Assembly: GCA_015179125.1 (NCBI GenBank)
Contig: WHVA01000303.1
Span: forward strand, 1-64,000
DNA length: 64,000 nt
Direction: 5' to 3'
DNA from: Gautieria morchelliformis
Lineage: Eukaryota; Basidiomycota; Agaricomycetes; Gomphales; Gomphaceae
In this document: positions 1 through 11,979 of the stretch, piece by piece
Layout of the letters: each line of letters begins with the position of its first letter
Numbering within the stretch: position 1 is the first letter of the stretch
The notes under the pieces: generated by a model
Seen by the model: the letters and a program-made list of their open reading frames with translations, nothing else
What the model was told of the DNA's origin: nothing
Databases searched by the model: none
Position numbers and translations under genes: made by a program

Positions 1-1460
1 TGTTGTCATTAATTTTTAGCCAATTCAGAGAAATCTATTGATATCTATTTTTTAAACTATACAGGATATATGTATATACATATAAAATAAAATACAAAAA
101 GGGATAAAAAGGGAGAATTATTGCAAGAATGACAGAAAAAAAAAACACCAGATGCAGTAATGTTGAGCAGGAAAGGTGGGAGGCAATGAGAGGAGCAACC
201 TGGGCTGAAAAGAAGTCAAAAGAGGTCAAAAAAGAGAAAATTACAGGAAGAAACACCACAGATAGAAGCTGATCCTAATAAATATCAAAACAACATAAAT
301 ATGATAGCAAGATACACACCAGATGCAGCAATGGCAGACAGGCAAGGTGGGAGGCACTGAGAGGAACCTGGGCTGAAAAGAAGGCCAACAGAGAATAAAA
401 AAGCGAAAATTATTGGAAGAAATGACAGATATGATAAGGAAAAAAACACACCAGAGGCAGTAATGATGGCCAAGAAAGGTGGGAAGCAATGAGAGGAGCA
501 ACATAGGCTGAAAACCAGTCAAAAAAGGTTAAAAAGCGAAAATGATTGCAAGAAATACCAGGGAGAGAAGCTGATCCTAATAAATATCAAAACAACATAA
601 ATATGATAGGAAGAGACACACCAGAAGCAGCAATGGCAGATAGGCAAGGTGGGAGGCACTGAGGGGAGGAACATGGGTTGAAAAGAAGGCAAAAAGGGTA
701 TAAAAAAGCGAAAATTATTGGAAGAAATGATAGATATGATAGGAAAAAACACACCAGAGCCAGTAATGACCATCAAGAAAGGTGGGAGGCAATGAGATGA
801 GCAACATAGGCTGAAAAGGAGTCAAACAGAGATTAAAAAAAGCGAAAATTATAGCAAGAAATAGCAATATTGAGAGAAGCTGATTCTAATAAATGTCAAA
901 ACAAAACAAATATGATAGCAAGACACACACCAGATGCAGCAATGGCAGACAGGAAAGGTGGGAAGCACTGAGAGGAGGAACCTGGGCTGAAAAGATGGCA
1001 AAAAGAGGATAAAAAAGCGAAAATTATTAGAAGAAATGACAGATATGATAAAGAAAGAACACACAGGAGGCAGTAGTGATGACCAAGACAGGTGGGAGGC
1101 AATGAGAGGAGCAACCTAAGCTGAAAAGAAGTCAAAAAGAGATTAAAAAAGCGAAAATTATAGAAGAAATAGCAATATTTACCATGGAGAGAAGCTGATT
1201 CTAATAAATATCAAACCAGGATAGCAAGACACACCAGATGCAGCAATATCAGACAGGCAAGGTGAGAGGCATTGAGAGAGGTGGCTGAAAAGAAGACAAA
1301 AAGAGGATAAAAAAGCAAAAATTATTGGAAGAAATGATAGATATTACAGGAAAAAAACACACCAGAGCCAGTAATGACCATCAAGAAAGGTGGGAGGCAA
1401 TGAGAGGAGCAGCCTAGGGTGAAAAGAAGTCAAAAGAGGATAAAAAAGCGAAAATATTAA
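1..1460. repeat. Tandem ~150-bp units with a ~300-bp higher-order period
   Basis: A unit containing ACACACCAGA-GCAGcAATG, GGTGGGAGGCAnTGAGAGGAGcAACcTGGGCTGAAAAG (shown in parts) and AAAAAAGCGAAAATTATTG recurs about every 150 bp. Alternate units are more alike, for example those near 303, 605 and 914. Units are diverged by substitutions and small indels. Open frames across this stretch are Phe/Leu/Ser-rich on the minus strand and look like by-products of the repeat, not genes. Confidence 0.8.
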
Positions 1461-1955
1461 CAATATTTACCTGAGGGGACTGTAGAGAGACAGAGAGCCC
1501 CAGTAAGACACAGAAAGAGCCACACAGAGAAAGCCAGTAGCAGACACAGAGAGAGCCAGGCAGAGAGCCAGACAGAGAGCCAGACAGAGAGACAGCCAGC
1601 AACAGACAGAGATCCAGCAGCATAGACAGAGAGCCAGCAGCAGACAGACAGATCCAGCAGGCACAGAGACAGTGGGCAGGGGAGCCAGAGGTTGCCAGCA
1701 GTTGAGCCAGAGGAAATGGCAGCAGGAGGGTCGAGGGAAGGTGGGTGCGCGCGCGCAGCAACGTTGGACGCGAACCGGTCACGTGACCAGGAGCGCTGTT
1801 GGTCGCTCGCGGCTGCGCCGCTCGCATTCAAACTCCGCCATAGTGCGTGGTTTGTTTGCGTCTTAGTCAGGATTATGTCAGGCTTATGTCAGCAGAGCGT
1901 GCTGTTTTCATATAGTGAGCCCACAACCGCCCCCCCTAGAACTTTATACTATAGA
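1..1955 (-). mobile_element. Helitron H1, 5' part (3' end lies left of the window)
   Basis: Read on the minus strand, the element starts with TCTATAGTATAAAG at 1955. The host sequence TGTCCGTAATT follows at 1956. The paralogous uninterrupted copy near 27,689 reads CTTGACGA then TGTCCGTAATT, so the junction sits exactly between A and T, as known for Helitrons. The element holds ~150-bp tandem repeats, AG-rich short repeats at 1500-1680, and a GGTCACGTGACC palindrome at 1777-1788. No coding region for Rep or helicase is seen in the visible part. The same repeat unit recurs in the helicase-bearing Helitron at 60.2-60.8 kb, so the two are probably the same family. Confidence 0.82.
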
Positions 1956-2160
1956 TGTCCGTAATTGGCCTGAGGCTAGGGGGCGGAACATTGACGAATT
2001 CAAAGGTAAATTTGAAGCAAACAACATTTACTTCCTAAACGAACTGAAGGAGGTGACGGCTGATGTGCTCATGGCCAACATCGGGATGTCATGGGGTGAC
2101 GCGAATTTCATCAAAGGAGCGGCTAGAAAGGCTATAAGGAAGCTTGCTAAGAAGGTGTGA
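1956..2160 (+). pseudogene. Truncated duplicate of the last exon of the SAM-like gene
   Basis: This is nearly identical to 27,689-27,894, the end of the SAM-like gene. It encodes the same C-terminal peptide from VRNWPEARG to IRKLAKKV and the same stop codon. Helitron H1 has replaced everything upstream, so there is no promoter or start. The 3' flank and the adjoining kinase gene are duplicated along with it. Only scattered substitutions separate the copies (for example I against V in NNIYF/NNVYF), so the duplication is fairly recent. The SAM-like label rests on size and helical look only. Confidence 0.8.
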
Positions 2161-2468
2161 GAGGGAGGGAGGCAAGCAGAATTATGCCGGTAGGACACAA
2201 TAATTAGATTTACTATATACATCAAAAAGAACAATTTAGAGAATTATGGATATTTGAGATCAGCGGCCTTAGTACCGTCTGAGGCAGCGCACGGCACATT
2301 ATTGGTATTTAACCTTGAGGCTGCTACCACCAACACACCGCAAGAATGTAGATGGTTCACTTGTCACATGACTTGTCTGCATGTTGACAACAGCTCTGCC
2401 TCTCAGACTCGCACAACATAGTTCTTTACTTGTTGTCTGCCTCTAATTCTCGATATTTGTTATTCCAG

Positions 2469-3092
2469 ATGCCATCAACACCGCCCCCATCTCTCAAGCT
2501 TCCGTTGATGACGAGCACACCATATAGCGCCAGTTCCAGTAAATCTCATGAATCACACATTCGGACCCAGGATGATTTGAAAAAGCTGATGAAGGGCGAG
2601 TTCTCCGGTGCAATATTCGAGAGTAATTCTCTGCTTGAAGAGCGCTGTCGGGCAGATCAAAAAATTGTCGACGCTGTCCTATCCAAACTGAAACCTGGCG
2701 TGTTCTGGGACAGCCCAACTGACACTTTCAAGGAATGGCCCAGCCGCACTGGTCCAGAAAGCGCTCATTATGCGCCGTTGGAGTGGTTACTCAACAAGAT
2801 TCTGTCCATCTCCTCCCAAAAGCTGCCGAATGGCAATATCCACCGAGGTCTTCAGTTTTACGTGAACAGTCAGGAAATGGCTGAAGGACTTGACACAGAC
2901 TCCCTCCTAAAACCAGACCTTGTTGGTTGTCAGTCTGTTGGTGAGAGCCAAGGCTCAAAGCCGAAGCTCTCATGGAACGAGGCTGAAATTTGCGTAGAGG
3001 TGAAGAATAACTGGCCTGGTTTGATCCTGCAGTCAAGCACGTACACGCGCTGTATGTTCACACACCGATTGGATAGACTCTTCGTGCAGTAA
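2469..3092 (+). pseudogene. Truncated duplicate of the FunK1-type kinase gene (N-terminal part)
   Basis: The ATG at 2469 follows a pyrimidine tract and CAG, as in the full copy at 28,203. About 205 codons match that copy, including the FunK1-like stretch with KPDLVG and EICVEVKNNWPG. The frame is uninterrupted here, whereas the full-length copy has two single-base deletions in the same interval. Homology stops abruptly after CTTCGT at 3085. The frame then runs two codons into foreign sequence to a stop. The catalytic HRD-containing half is missing, so no kinase activity is expected. Confidence 0.8.
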
Positions 3093-4085
3093 ACAAAATG
3101 ACTTTTAAGTACAATTGGCACTGCTCATCAGTGTCCAATCACTGCTTAGAAGTTCAAATTATAAATATATAAGTCACTGGTATCAAGTGCTAGTATACAC
3201 TGCTGTAGGAGCTGAAAAAAGGATACTATCCGGGCGGCGGGAACAAGGGCAACGTTTGGTTGTACTCGAGGTAGCGAAAGGCACGAAGCAGATGGTAGGA
3301 CGTCGGGTACGCAGCCAAACACTGCGACAAGGGGCACCGTAAGTCTGAGTGAAGACGTGACTTACTTGTGAAAATGACATGAGGGCGGAATGGAGGACAT
3401 TGAGACGTGCTGTAGGAGGATAAATACGAAGTGGCATTGGCAAAGGTTGGTTCGTCTGCATTGCCAGTCGGTGAGTTGGGGATTTCAATCATCGTGAATT
3501 GGTCTGTATTAGTGAGAGATGCACAGACCCAGCTTACGAAAAACCATGCCGGGAATGGGGGAAAGACACGCACACCAAGTTAGTTTGGTCTGCAATTCTC
3601 TTTCACTTGAGATGTTTTGCCAGCATTGCCAGTTGGCAAAACGCGGCTTTCTTTCAATCGTTGCCAGTGTTGGTGAGGGCAGCGTCGTGCTTACAATCAG
3701 ACGCCACGGGACGGAGCACTAGTGCCACGATCGGGGGCTGGGTGTGGACGAAACAGGGTGGGGCGCAGATGGACACGCGAGTGTACGGCGGGGCCGACAG
3801 CTGGTGAGTCTCAGCGGTGAATGTTAGATAACAGCACTTACCTGAGAGTGGGAGCGAGTGGTGACGAGGTTCCTCGTGGAAGTCGATGGTGCACCAAGGG
3901 CCGCCACTTGGCGCTGGGTGCAAGCGATGTCCGATGGGACGTGTTGAACCACGGTGCCATGCGTTGTGTGACAACGCGCAGCAGCGTGCGGTCCCGATCG
4001 AGGGTGGGTGCGAGTGCTGCAAATGGTAATTGCCAGCGTGGACTGCCGAAAGTCAGCGGCCGGTGATGCCAGGCGGCCCCAGGCC
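3093..4085. other. No recognisable gene
   Basis: This is a G-rich stretch with scattered short open frames on both strands. None shows a recognisable domain, intron pattern or codon regularity. I saw no terminal repeats or polyA-like ends. It begins where homology to the FunK1 copy stops and runs up to a Helitron 5'-end remnant, so it is probably decayed host or transposon DNA. Confidence 0.5.
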
Positions 4086-4226
4086 CGGTGAACCGTGTAT
4101 TACTGCTTGGCTGCGCTGCTCGCGTTTAAACTCCGAAAATTACATAATAGGCCCACAACCGCTGACCTAAAAGCTGACATAACATTATTTGTCAGGATTT
4201 TGTCAGCGGTGCGTGCTGTTTTCATA
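4086..4226 (-). mobile_element. Helitron 5'-end remnant (H2)
   Basis: The stretch has the subterminal signature seen at the other Helitron 5' ends here: GGCTGCGCTGCTCGCG, GCCCACAACCGC, a GACATAACATTATTTGTCAG block and a GTGCTGTTTTCATA end. No matching CTAG 3' terminus was found to its left before the kinase fragment. It is directly followed by the 3' end of the next Helitron, so H3 appears to have inserted at its border. Confidence 0.55.
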
Positions 4227-4889
4227 CTAGGTGGATACCCACGCTTCGCGCAGGGGTGTAGGTCAAACGCATCAGCAAGGTCAAATGCCTTGGGTAAACC
4301 AAACTTGGGATAAGTCAAACACATTCAGATAAGAAAATTTCATTCAGATAAGTAAAACTCATCTTATTGATTGAAAGTAGCTCTAAGTAACACATTGAGG
4401 TAGGTAATGTTATGACCATGCTGCTTGACCAACTCTGGTACCTCTGCACCTCCTCTGACACTATCCTGCAATGTCCACACTTTGACCTTTTGATCCCCTT
4501 GTTCTTTACTATTCACATACTTCCCCTTTTGACTCTATTCACCGGCCTTCCCTACTTGACCCTTAGCATAGCAAGTCCAGAGCATCAGGAGATCCATCTG
4601 TTCCACTATCAATTAGACCCACATTCCCCCTGTTCTTTTGCCTATTGATTGTTCTTAGTTCTACCCGGCACCCCCTTGTAGTTCCTCTTGTTCCGTATTA
4701 GTTACGTACTCCATTTATCCTAGTCGCTTTTGCTTGCACTGGAATTGCTTACCTCTACCTTCTGACATGTTGTCTCAGCTCTTTGTATAAAACCCAGTCA
4801 TGTGTGCCTCTGTTCTGCAATCAGATAATTGACTTTGATATGTGACTCCCTTTGCACTGTTTCCTGTTCTTACCACAGCAAGTACTTGC

Positions 4890-5890
4890 AAGGCCTCTGT
4901 CTCATGTCCCCAAGTACAGTGTGCATGGCGTGTCCCACATGCATAGCATGTCCCTGGTTTGTAGCATGTCCCCAAACATAGCATGTCCCTAAATTATAGC
5001 ATGTGTGTCCCCCATGCATAGCATATCCACATGTGTAGCATGTCCCTACATGTATTGTGTGTAGCATCTCCCTCAAGTATAGTGTGCAAAGTGTGTCCCC
5101 AATGCATAACATCTCCCCCAAGTATAGTGTGCATAGCATGTCCTTTGTTTGTAGCATGTCCCCCAAGTATAGCATGTGTAGAATGTCCCTTGTTTGTAGT
5201 GTTTTCCCCTGTAGTGCGTCCCTTGTTCGTACCGTGTCCCCCAAGCATAGTGTGTCCCCACATGCAGCATGTCCCCAAGTACAGTGTGTGTGGCATGTCC
5301 CACATGCATAACATATCCCTCAAGTATTTTGTGTGTAGCATGTCCCTGGTTTGTAGCATGTCCCCAAACATAGCGTGTCCCTAAATTATAGCATGTGTGT
5401 CCCCCATGCATAGCATATCCACATGTGTAGCATGTCCCTACATGTATTGTGTGTAGCATCTCCCTCAAGTATAGTGTGCAAAGTGTGTCCCCCATGCATA
5501 ACATGTCCCCCAAGGATAGCACGTATAGAATGTCCCTTGTTTTTCCCCATGCATAGTGTGCGTAGTGTGTCTCTTGTTTGTACCGTGTCCCCCAATCATA
5601 GTGTATCCCACCATATAGTGTGCACATCCCCATACATAGTGTGTGTGTGCCCATGCATAGCATGCTTGTCCCCATGCATAACATGTGTGTCTCTACGCAT
5701 AACATGCATGTCCCCAAGCATAGCATGTGTGTCCCCATGCACAACATGCATGTCTCCATGCATAACATGCATGTCTTCATGCCTAACATGCATGTCTCCA
5801 TGCATAACATATGTGTCTCCATGCATAGCATGCGTGTCCCCATGCATAGTGTGTGTAGCATGTCCCAATGGCATGTGTAGCATATCCCAA
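4890..5890. repeat. CATG-rich minisatellite inside Helitron H3
   Basis: Units of about 17-22 bp such as AGCATGTCCCCAAGTATAG and CATGCATAGCATGTGTGTCC repeat for a kilobase. A larger internal duplication (near 4975-5110 and 5385-5510) is visible. Several frames stay open on both strands because of the short regular unit. The Cys/Met-rich peptides read from it are not supported as proteins. Confidence 0.8.
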
Positions 5891-6769
5891 GGGCCTCAAA
5901 GTGAAGCAAGCAGAGGCTGTTACTTATCATTAACTTTTCACAAACTCAGGGACATGTATCAATATCTATTTTGTGACATATACCGACATAAATAAAATAG
6001 TAAAGGAAGCCATATTTAAGCAGCTGCTGTCATTAATTTTAGTGAAGTCAGGATTATCTATTTTTTGAAAAATGTCAACACAAATGTCCAGTACATTTAA
6101 GCTGAAGTTGTTATTAATTTTAGCAGAGTCAAGATTATCTATTTTTCGAAAAAAGTTTCCTCTAAAATTAATCACAATAGATTCTGCTTTTAAATGTGGT
6201 TTGTTTTATTGTTTTATTTACTGTAAAGCTGCTTACCAGGCACTCCTCTCTGGCTAATACTGGTGGCTGGCTTACTATGGCTTTGGCTGGGCTCTGGGTT
6301 TCTCTGTCAGTCTCTGGGCTTCTCTGGCTTGGGCTGGGCATTAATAACAGCTTCTGCTTCAATGTACTGTACTTTTTTGACATTTTTTCACAAATAGATG
6401 TCAATAAATTATCCTGACTTTGTGAAAATTGACAACAGCTCCAGCTTAAATGTACAGTGCATTTTTTTGACATCAATTTTCGACAAAAACCTGAAAAATA
6501 TTGATATTAAAATACATTTTTTTCAGCAGTTATTTAAATCAATTTTCGAAAAAAATCACAAAAATCTAATGCACATGTGACAATACTATATGATGAAAAA
6601 AAAAGGAACCAATAAAATTACCCACACAAATAAAATAAAATACATGGCAATGCATTAAAAAAGAGAGATTACCTACCAATAGCCAGGCAGCCAAGCCAAT
6701 AGATAGCCAGCCAACCAAATCAATGGACAGCCAGCCAGCTGAAGGAGGAGACACCAGAGAGCGCAGCAG

Positions 6770-6905
6770 ACAGCAGACAGCGCAGCAGACAGCAGACAGA
6801 GCAGAGAGCAAACACAGCAGACACAGCAGACACAGCAGACACAGCAGACACAGCAGACACAGCAGACACAGCAGAGAGCACACAGCAGACATAGCAGACA
6901 GCAGA
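6770..6905. repeat. 9-bp ACACAGCAG tandem repeat
   Basis: Perfect or near-perfect ACACAGCAG units occur around 6810-6870, flanked by looser AGCAGACAG copies. The length is a multiple of three, which gives Cys/Val-Leu-rich or Arg-His-Ser-rich open frames on both strands. It sits in the subterminal 5' part of H3, where H1 has AG-rich repeats and H4 and H6 have CAGAGACAC repeats. Confidence 0.8.
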
Positions 6906-7612
6906 GGGAGGAATTGCCAGTCAGGCAGATTCCTGTCATTCCATTCTACCGAACTGCCTTTATATACCGCCCGCGCGTGTTGTGCACGGACCACGCGCGA
7001 ACAGGTCACGTGACCGCGGACGCTGCTGCGCAGCGTTCATTGCTCGCGGCTGCGCCGCTCACCACTGACCTAATTTTTATGTAACATTATTTGTCAGCAG
7101 TGCGCCCACAACCCACCGAGGCACTTTCATATAGTGTAACTAGGTGGGTACCCGCGCTTCGCACGGGGGTGTAGGTCAAACGCCTTGGTAAGGTCAAATG
7201 CATCAGTAAGGTCAAGTGAATCAGTAATGTTAAGTGCATTGGGGTAAATAGGATCATGCAAAATATATCCCTGTTCATATAGTATCTATCATGAATCATG
7301 TATGCACCCATGGAACAGCCGAACATGCAGAGCTCTCTCTTGACCTCTGGGATGCCATCCCAGCGACTCTAGACATGAAAGTGGTAATGGTCTTGACTGA
7401 ATCATCAGAGATTATAAGATTGCACCTATTGTCATAATCCACAGGTTTCAAGCTTGTGCATTGTCAAATAGATCCAATAGTGATCTTGGGGATCCTGAAT
7501 TTTGACAATGTGGTTATTTCGATATGCCAGCTGATCCTCCGGTAACACTCTCGCAGAACCAGAAACAATACCAAAATCAGAAATGGGGGAAGACCCAAAG
7601 TGCAGTTGGATA

Positions 7613-8415
7613 GTATGTCCTCACACATAATGTGTCCTCACAGGTAGCGTGTCCCCACACGTAATGTGTCCTCACTGGTAGGTAGCGTGTCCTCACAGGT
7701 AGCGTGTCCTCACAGGCAGCGTGTCCTGTGTCCCGAGACATAATGTGTTCTCACTGGTAGGTAGCGTGCCCTCACACGTAACATGTCCCCACACATAACG
7801 TGTCCTCACAGGCAGCCTGTCCCCAAATGTAACGTGTCCTCACAGGCGGCATGTCCTGTGTCCCCACATGTAACGTGTCCTCACAGGTAGCATGTCCTCA
7901 AACGTCACGTGTCCTCACATGTAATGTGTCCTCACAGGCAGCATGTCCTCACACGTAACATGTCCTCACAGGTAGCATGTCCTCACAGGTAGCGTGTCCC
8001 CACATGTAACGTGTCCTCACAGGTAGCGTGTCCCCACACGTAATGTGTCCCCACAGGTAGCGTGTCCCCACAGGTAGCGTGTCCTCACAGGTAGCATGTC
8101 CCCACAGGTAGCGTGTCCCCACAGGTAGCGTGTCCCCACAGGTAGCATGTCCCCACACATAATGTGTCCCCACAGGTAGCGTGTCCCCACAGGTAGCGTG
8201 TCCTCACAGGTAGCATGTCCCCACACGTAATGTGTCCCCACCGGTAGCGTGTCCCCACTGGTAGCGTGTCCTCACAGGTAACGTGTCCCCACACATAACA
8301 TGTCCCACACATAACCTGTCCTCACAGGTAGCATGTCCTCACACGTAACATGTCCTCACATGTAATGTGTCCCCACAGGTAGCGTGTCCTCACACGTAAC
8401 ATGTCCTCACACATC
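7613..8415. repeat. 17-bp minisatellite (GTGTCCTCACAGGTAGC)
   Basis: Dozens of 17-bp units alternate between ACAGGTAGC, ACACGTAAT and ACATGTAAC variants. A shorter array of the same unit is at 61,440-61,580 in H6. Spacing is regular but there are no unique spacers, so it is not a CRISPR-like array. Open frames through it (for example GDTLPVGTRYLWGHATC) follow from repeat arithmetic. Confidence 0.85.
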
Positions 8416-9157
8416 TCAGGGACATGTATCAGTATCTATTTTGTGACATATATAGACATAAATAAAATAGCAAAAGAAACCACATTTAACCAGCTGTTGT
8501 CATTAATTTTAGCAAAGCCTGGATAATTTATTGATATCTACCTTTTGAAAAAATGTCAAAAAATGTACAGTACATTTAACCTGAAGCTGGTATTAATTTT
8601 AGCAAAGTCAGGATAATTCATTGATATCTGTATTTATTTTTCAAAAAAAGATTTAAAAAAACACACTACATTAAAACAGAAGTTGTTATCAACTTAAGCA
8701 AAGTCAGTATAAGTTATTGATATCCATTTGCGAAAAAATGTCAAAAAAATTTACAGGATAGTTAAGGTGGCTGTTATTGCAGTTAGCAAGTTAGATTTAT
8801 TGATGTTTATTTGCGAAAAAATATCGAAAAATGTACAGGATATGTAAGTTGGCTATTGTTAAGGTTAGCAAGTTAGGTTTGTTGATAGCTATTTGCGAAA
8901 AAATATTGAAAAAATATACAGGCCATTGAAGCAGAAGCTGGTGTCAATTCACAGCCAAAGGCAGAGAAGCCCAGAGACACCCAGAGACACACACAAAGAC
9001 ACCCAGAGCCCAGCCAAAGCAATAGTAAGCCCACCAGTACAGCCAGAACACATGAAGACACCAGTGGGGAGCGCGGTGCTGCAGCATCGCTCTCTTTATA
9101 CTGAGCGAAGGGTCGTGCACGGACCACCCTCGCGTATGGTCGCGACGAACGCGAACG

Positions 9158-9169
9158 GGTCACGTGACC
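9158..9169. promoter_or_regulatory. GGTCACGTGACC palindrome (E-box core), one of four in Helitron 5' regions
   Basis: The perfect 12-bp palindrome lies about 200 bp inside the 5' end of H4. Identical copies occur at 1777-1788 (H1), 7004-7015 (H3) and 62,251-62,262 (H6), each just ahead of a CGCTGCTG-type GC-rich block. CACGTG is the core bound by bHLH factors in fungi. A role as promoter element or transposase-accessory site is inference. Confidence 0.5.
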
Positions 9170-9405
9170 TGGGACGCTGCTGCGCAGCGTCAATGGTCTG
9201 GCCTGGGCCAGGGGCCTAGGGCTCGCGGCTGCGCCGCTCGCTCCGCTGACCTAATTTTTACATAACATTATTAGTCAGTGGCGCCCACAACCCACCGTGC
9301 TCGTTTAATTTAATACTTAGAAGTGAGGCCCACAACCGCCCCCCTAGAACTTTATACTATATACTTGCTGCTTGTCCGACAACAGGACTCCATGTACGGC
9401 TGGCT

Positions 9406-9479
9406 GGAAGTCCACGCTTCAATTTTCGATTTCCACAAGCTAAAACTAGACGCCATGGCACCAAAGAAGCATCAACAAC
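9406..9479 (+). repeat. Inverted copy of the leader and first codons of the integrase-like gene (left arm)
   Basis: About 74 bp from GGAAGTCCACGCTTC to the codons for MAPKKHQQ match the reverse complement of 15,651-15,723 with only two or three mismatches in the leader. Weaker similarity extends about 20 bp further out. The arms therefore give two unrelated converging genes, the alpha-kinase and the integrase-like gene, the same 5' leader and the same first eight residues. Confidence 0.8.
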
Positions 9480-11979
9480 CTCTTACCGCGTTTCATCTAG
9501 TGCATGGACCGCGCAGAGTATGTGTCATGGTCGTTGGCACTGAGTATAAAGCATGGTATATTTCCCTTGTCTTACTAGTATCTCCCATGCCAGACCATGG
9601 CCTCCACACTGACAACGTCACTCCATGTGGCAGGCACGATAACGAGCACGATGGCTGTCAGACGACGTTCCGGAGAAGCTTGAAAAAAATCTCCTGTGCA
9701 AGAAATGTGTCGTGCTTCAAGCACCGATGTCTGACATGGACAAGGAGCATATTATGGTTTGTGGTTCACAGTTCACCACACGTCTGCTTACTAGCTAGAA
9801 TAGAATTTGACACAGTGTAAGGACTGCGGCATCTATGGAACGCGTGTTACAAGCCCCTGGGGTACTTGTAAGGCCAAAAGTAAGCCATTAATTCTTTGTT
9901 CATTGCACATAGTTCAGCACAACATGTTATTTAGCTCTTGAGATCGAAGGGTTGGTCGACGTTGACAAAATGGCCCTTTCCAATGATCGGGCAGTACAGA
10001 TGGCAAAGCACGTTCGCAAGGACAGTTATAACGCTAGCTTATCACCCAAGAAAAATCAACCTGGTGCTACTACTAACGAGAAAGAGTTGGATGATATTAG
10101 GAGCGGCCTTGGAAAGGCCAGGTGGACCATCATCTACGAGATCCGTATCGGAGGGAAACTTAGTCCGGAGCTTGGGAGCACATCTCTAACGTTTACAGGA
10201 AGTCAGACCATGCAAGGTACATAAAACTTTATTACAATTTAACTCATTTGTAATTGTTTACAGAGGTTCTCCGAGCTGCTGTGGCACAAATCAGTCCCCA
10301 GTGGACAGGCCGTCTCAGCCACATGTTTGACCTTCATGTGTGCGTGTCTCCCCTAACACTCACATAGTTAAATAACGGTTCTACAGTGATGATTGCGAGC
10401 TCCAGTTTCGTGGCAAAAAGTTATTCAAAGAACAAAGTCATCTCTTCCTCTCCATCCAGAAATTCTATGACACCTATGCAAAGGGTGCTGATCGTGCTTA
10501 CTTCTTAACTACTACGAAAGAAGCTACTCGGCTTACTAAAGGCACTTTCATGTGTCTTGAAGTCTTCGTGAACGAAAACAAAGTAAGCCTTTGTTTGCAT
10601 GCGGCTCTGATTGTGTACTAACACACTACCATAGTATTTGACACGGACTAGTGTTGACAATGAGGATTCCGATGGTTTTCTGTCTCTGCCTTTACGGTCC
10701 AGCAAGTCACAAGCAGGTGGAGCCCGCGGTGGAAAAAGGATGACCAGTGAACGGCCCTCTAAAAACCTTGGGGTAATGTCCTATTTACTACTTAACAACT
10801 ATGTTAACTTAGCATTGCATAGTTCTGCAGAGCGAGTTTCTTGAATCTGAACTTAGTATCCTCTCCACACCACCAATGGCAGACATTGACATCAGGTTTA
10901 CAAAAACAACATGTGTAGTTGATAAACGTACCAAATTTCCGAAGATTACCGAACACGTTGAAATAATCCAAGGTAAAATAAGCTCAAAGGAAGTGGTTCT
11001 TGCGGCTGCAGACAGGGGAAGGTCAAAAGAATTGTTTACAGTTTGCATTCAAATCCTCCCTGTCTATCATTATATCATGGATACTAATGTTAATCACAGC
11101 TTTCTATTAACGATGAAATCTTCGCAGCAAAGAAATTCATCAAACATGGTCTCACTTCTCCACCTTATAATGCTTTATTATTTGAGTTGGCATGCGTAGC
11201 ACGCCTTGCCTCATTTGTTCAGGATTTTTTCGAAGAGATTCGTTCTAGCGGTGCTGAAGTTGAAGGTATGCTGACAACTAATTATTTGCCATTGTCCTTC
11301 ATCTGCCATTTGCATAGTATTCACTGTCACAGATGCCTTTATTATTCGCTATGAAAATGAAACCGATCCTACAGTTGACCAGACATACCTCGTTGAACCA
11401 ATGCGATCTTCTACTGCTACTACAAAATTCACTGGTACGCTTACAAACCGAGAAGCAATTGGCAAACGGGAAGCAGGCGTCATGGCTTTTGCGCATTGGG
11501 TCCTTCAGAATACAGCGGGAAAGTTTTTGTTTGTGGATCTGCAAGGTATGAAGTGTCTGTCTTCAAACTAGTATGTCACTGACCGAATTGCGGCTGACCT
11601 AGGTACTATCACAGAGCGTGATGGTGATGGAATACTTATGCTATTTGATCTGATGTCTCACTCATATACCCAGTGAGTCACTTCAATCTACTGTGATATA
11701 TATCTAACTTCATATTGTAGAACATCCTGTGCAGGCGATCATGGCCCGAAAGGCATATATGCTTTCTTAGGATCGCATATCTGTACGACGGTTTGCAAGG
11801 CAATGAAATTAATCAGCCTTCCAGAGTTATGCACAATTCTGCAGCGGAACATAGATGATCACGCATATGAAGATCAGATAGCACAGGAGCACGGTTTGGC
11901 AGTTGATGAGTACCCTGGAGACCGAGAACAGTTACAGCGAGAGGGGTTTCTCCAGCCTCCCACTATTGAAACTACTTAG
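9455..11979 (+). CDS. Alpha-type protein kinase, multi-exon
   Basis: This probably phosphorylates proteins with an atypical alpha-kinase (MHCK/eEF2K-like) domain. The ATG at 9455 opens MAPKKHQQ. Cys pairs follow in later short exons (LLCKKCVV near 9700, CKDCGIYG and WGTCKAK near 9820-9880), suggesting an N-terminal zinc site. The middle exons (10,260-10,800) lack a recognised domain. The kinase part lies in exons from about 10,830: GTLTNREAIGKREAG, FLFVDLQG (11,530), the glycine-rich GDHGPKGIYAF and the zinc-binding SHICTTVCKAMKL (11,780), which are alpha-kinase hallmarks. The stop is at 11,977-11,979. About ten short GT-AG introns are needed and exact borders are not all resolved. No inactivating change was noticed. 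Basidiomycetes often have expanded alpha-kinase families. Confidence 0.72.

Larger units (their letters stand above)
4227..7139 (-). mobile_element. Helitron H3 (non-autonomous)
   Basis: On the minus strand the 3' end is a GC-rich hairpin (CCTGCGCGAAGCGTGG) followed by GTATCCACCTAG; CTAG is the terminal CTRR and maps to 4227-4230. The right (5') end carries GCTGCGCCGCTC, CACAACCCACCG and TTTCATATAGTG just before the next CTAG at 7140. Its terminal TC is not clear. Inside are a pyrimidine-rich block shared with H7 (4400-4860), a CATG-rich minisatellite, AT-rich sequence at 5900-6660 and a 9-bp repeat. No Rep or helicase coding sequence is present, so it would depend on proteins supplied elsewhere. 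Confidence 0.75.
7140..9363 (-). mobile_element. Helitron H4 (non-autonomous)
   Basis: The 3' end at 7140 reads (minus strand) CCCGTGCGAAGCGCGGG hairpin, then TACCCACCTAG. It abuts the 5' end of H3. The 5' end has the shared GCCCACAACCGCCCCCCTAG block and CTTTATACTATA at 9350-9363; the last two bases are TA where GA is expected, so the terminus has one mutation or is offset. Inside are a block also present in H6 (7140-7610), a 17-bp minisatellite, TTTGCGAAAAAATATC-type AT-rich repeats and GGTCACGTGACC at 9158-9169. No coding capacity is recognised. Confidence 0.75.

Noticed and set aside
4870..5995. Cys/Met/His-rich long frames on both strands
   Set aside because: They arise from a CATG-rich minisatellite; the two strands are equally open and there are no exon or start features.
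6673..7013. Cys-Val/Leu-rich or Arg-His-Ser-rich proteins
   Set aside because: Direct product of the 9-bp ACACAGCAG repeat in a Helitron.
7613..8415. CRISPR-like array
   Set aside because: Units are 17 bp and back to back with no unique spacers, lie within a eukaryotic Helitron, and have no cas genes nearby.
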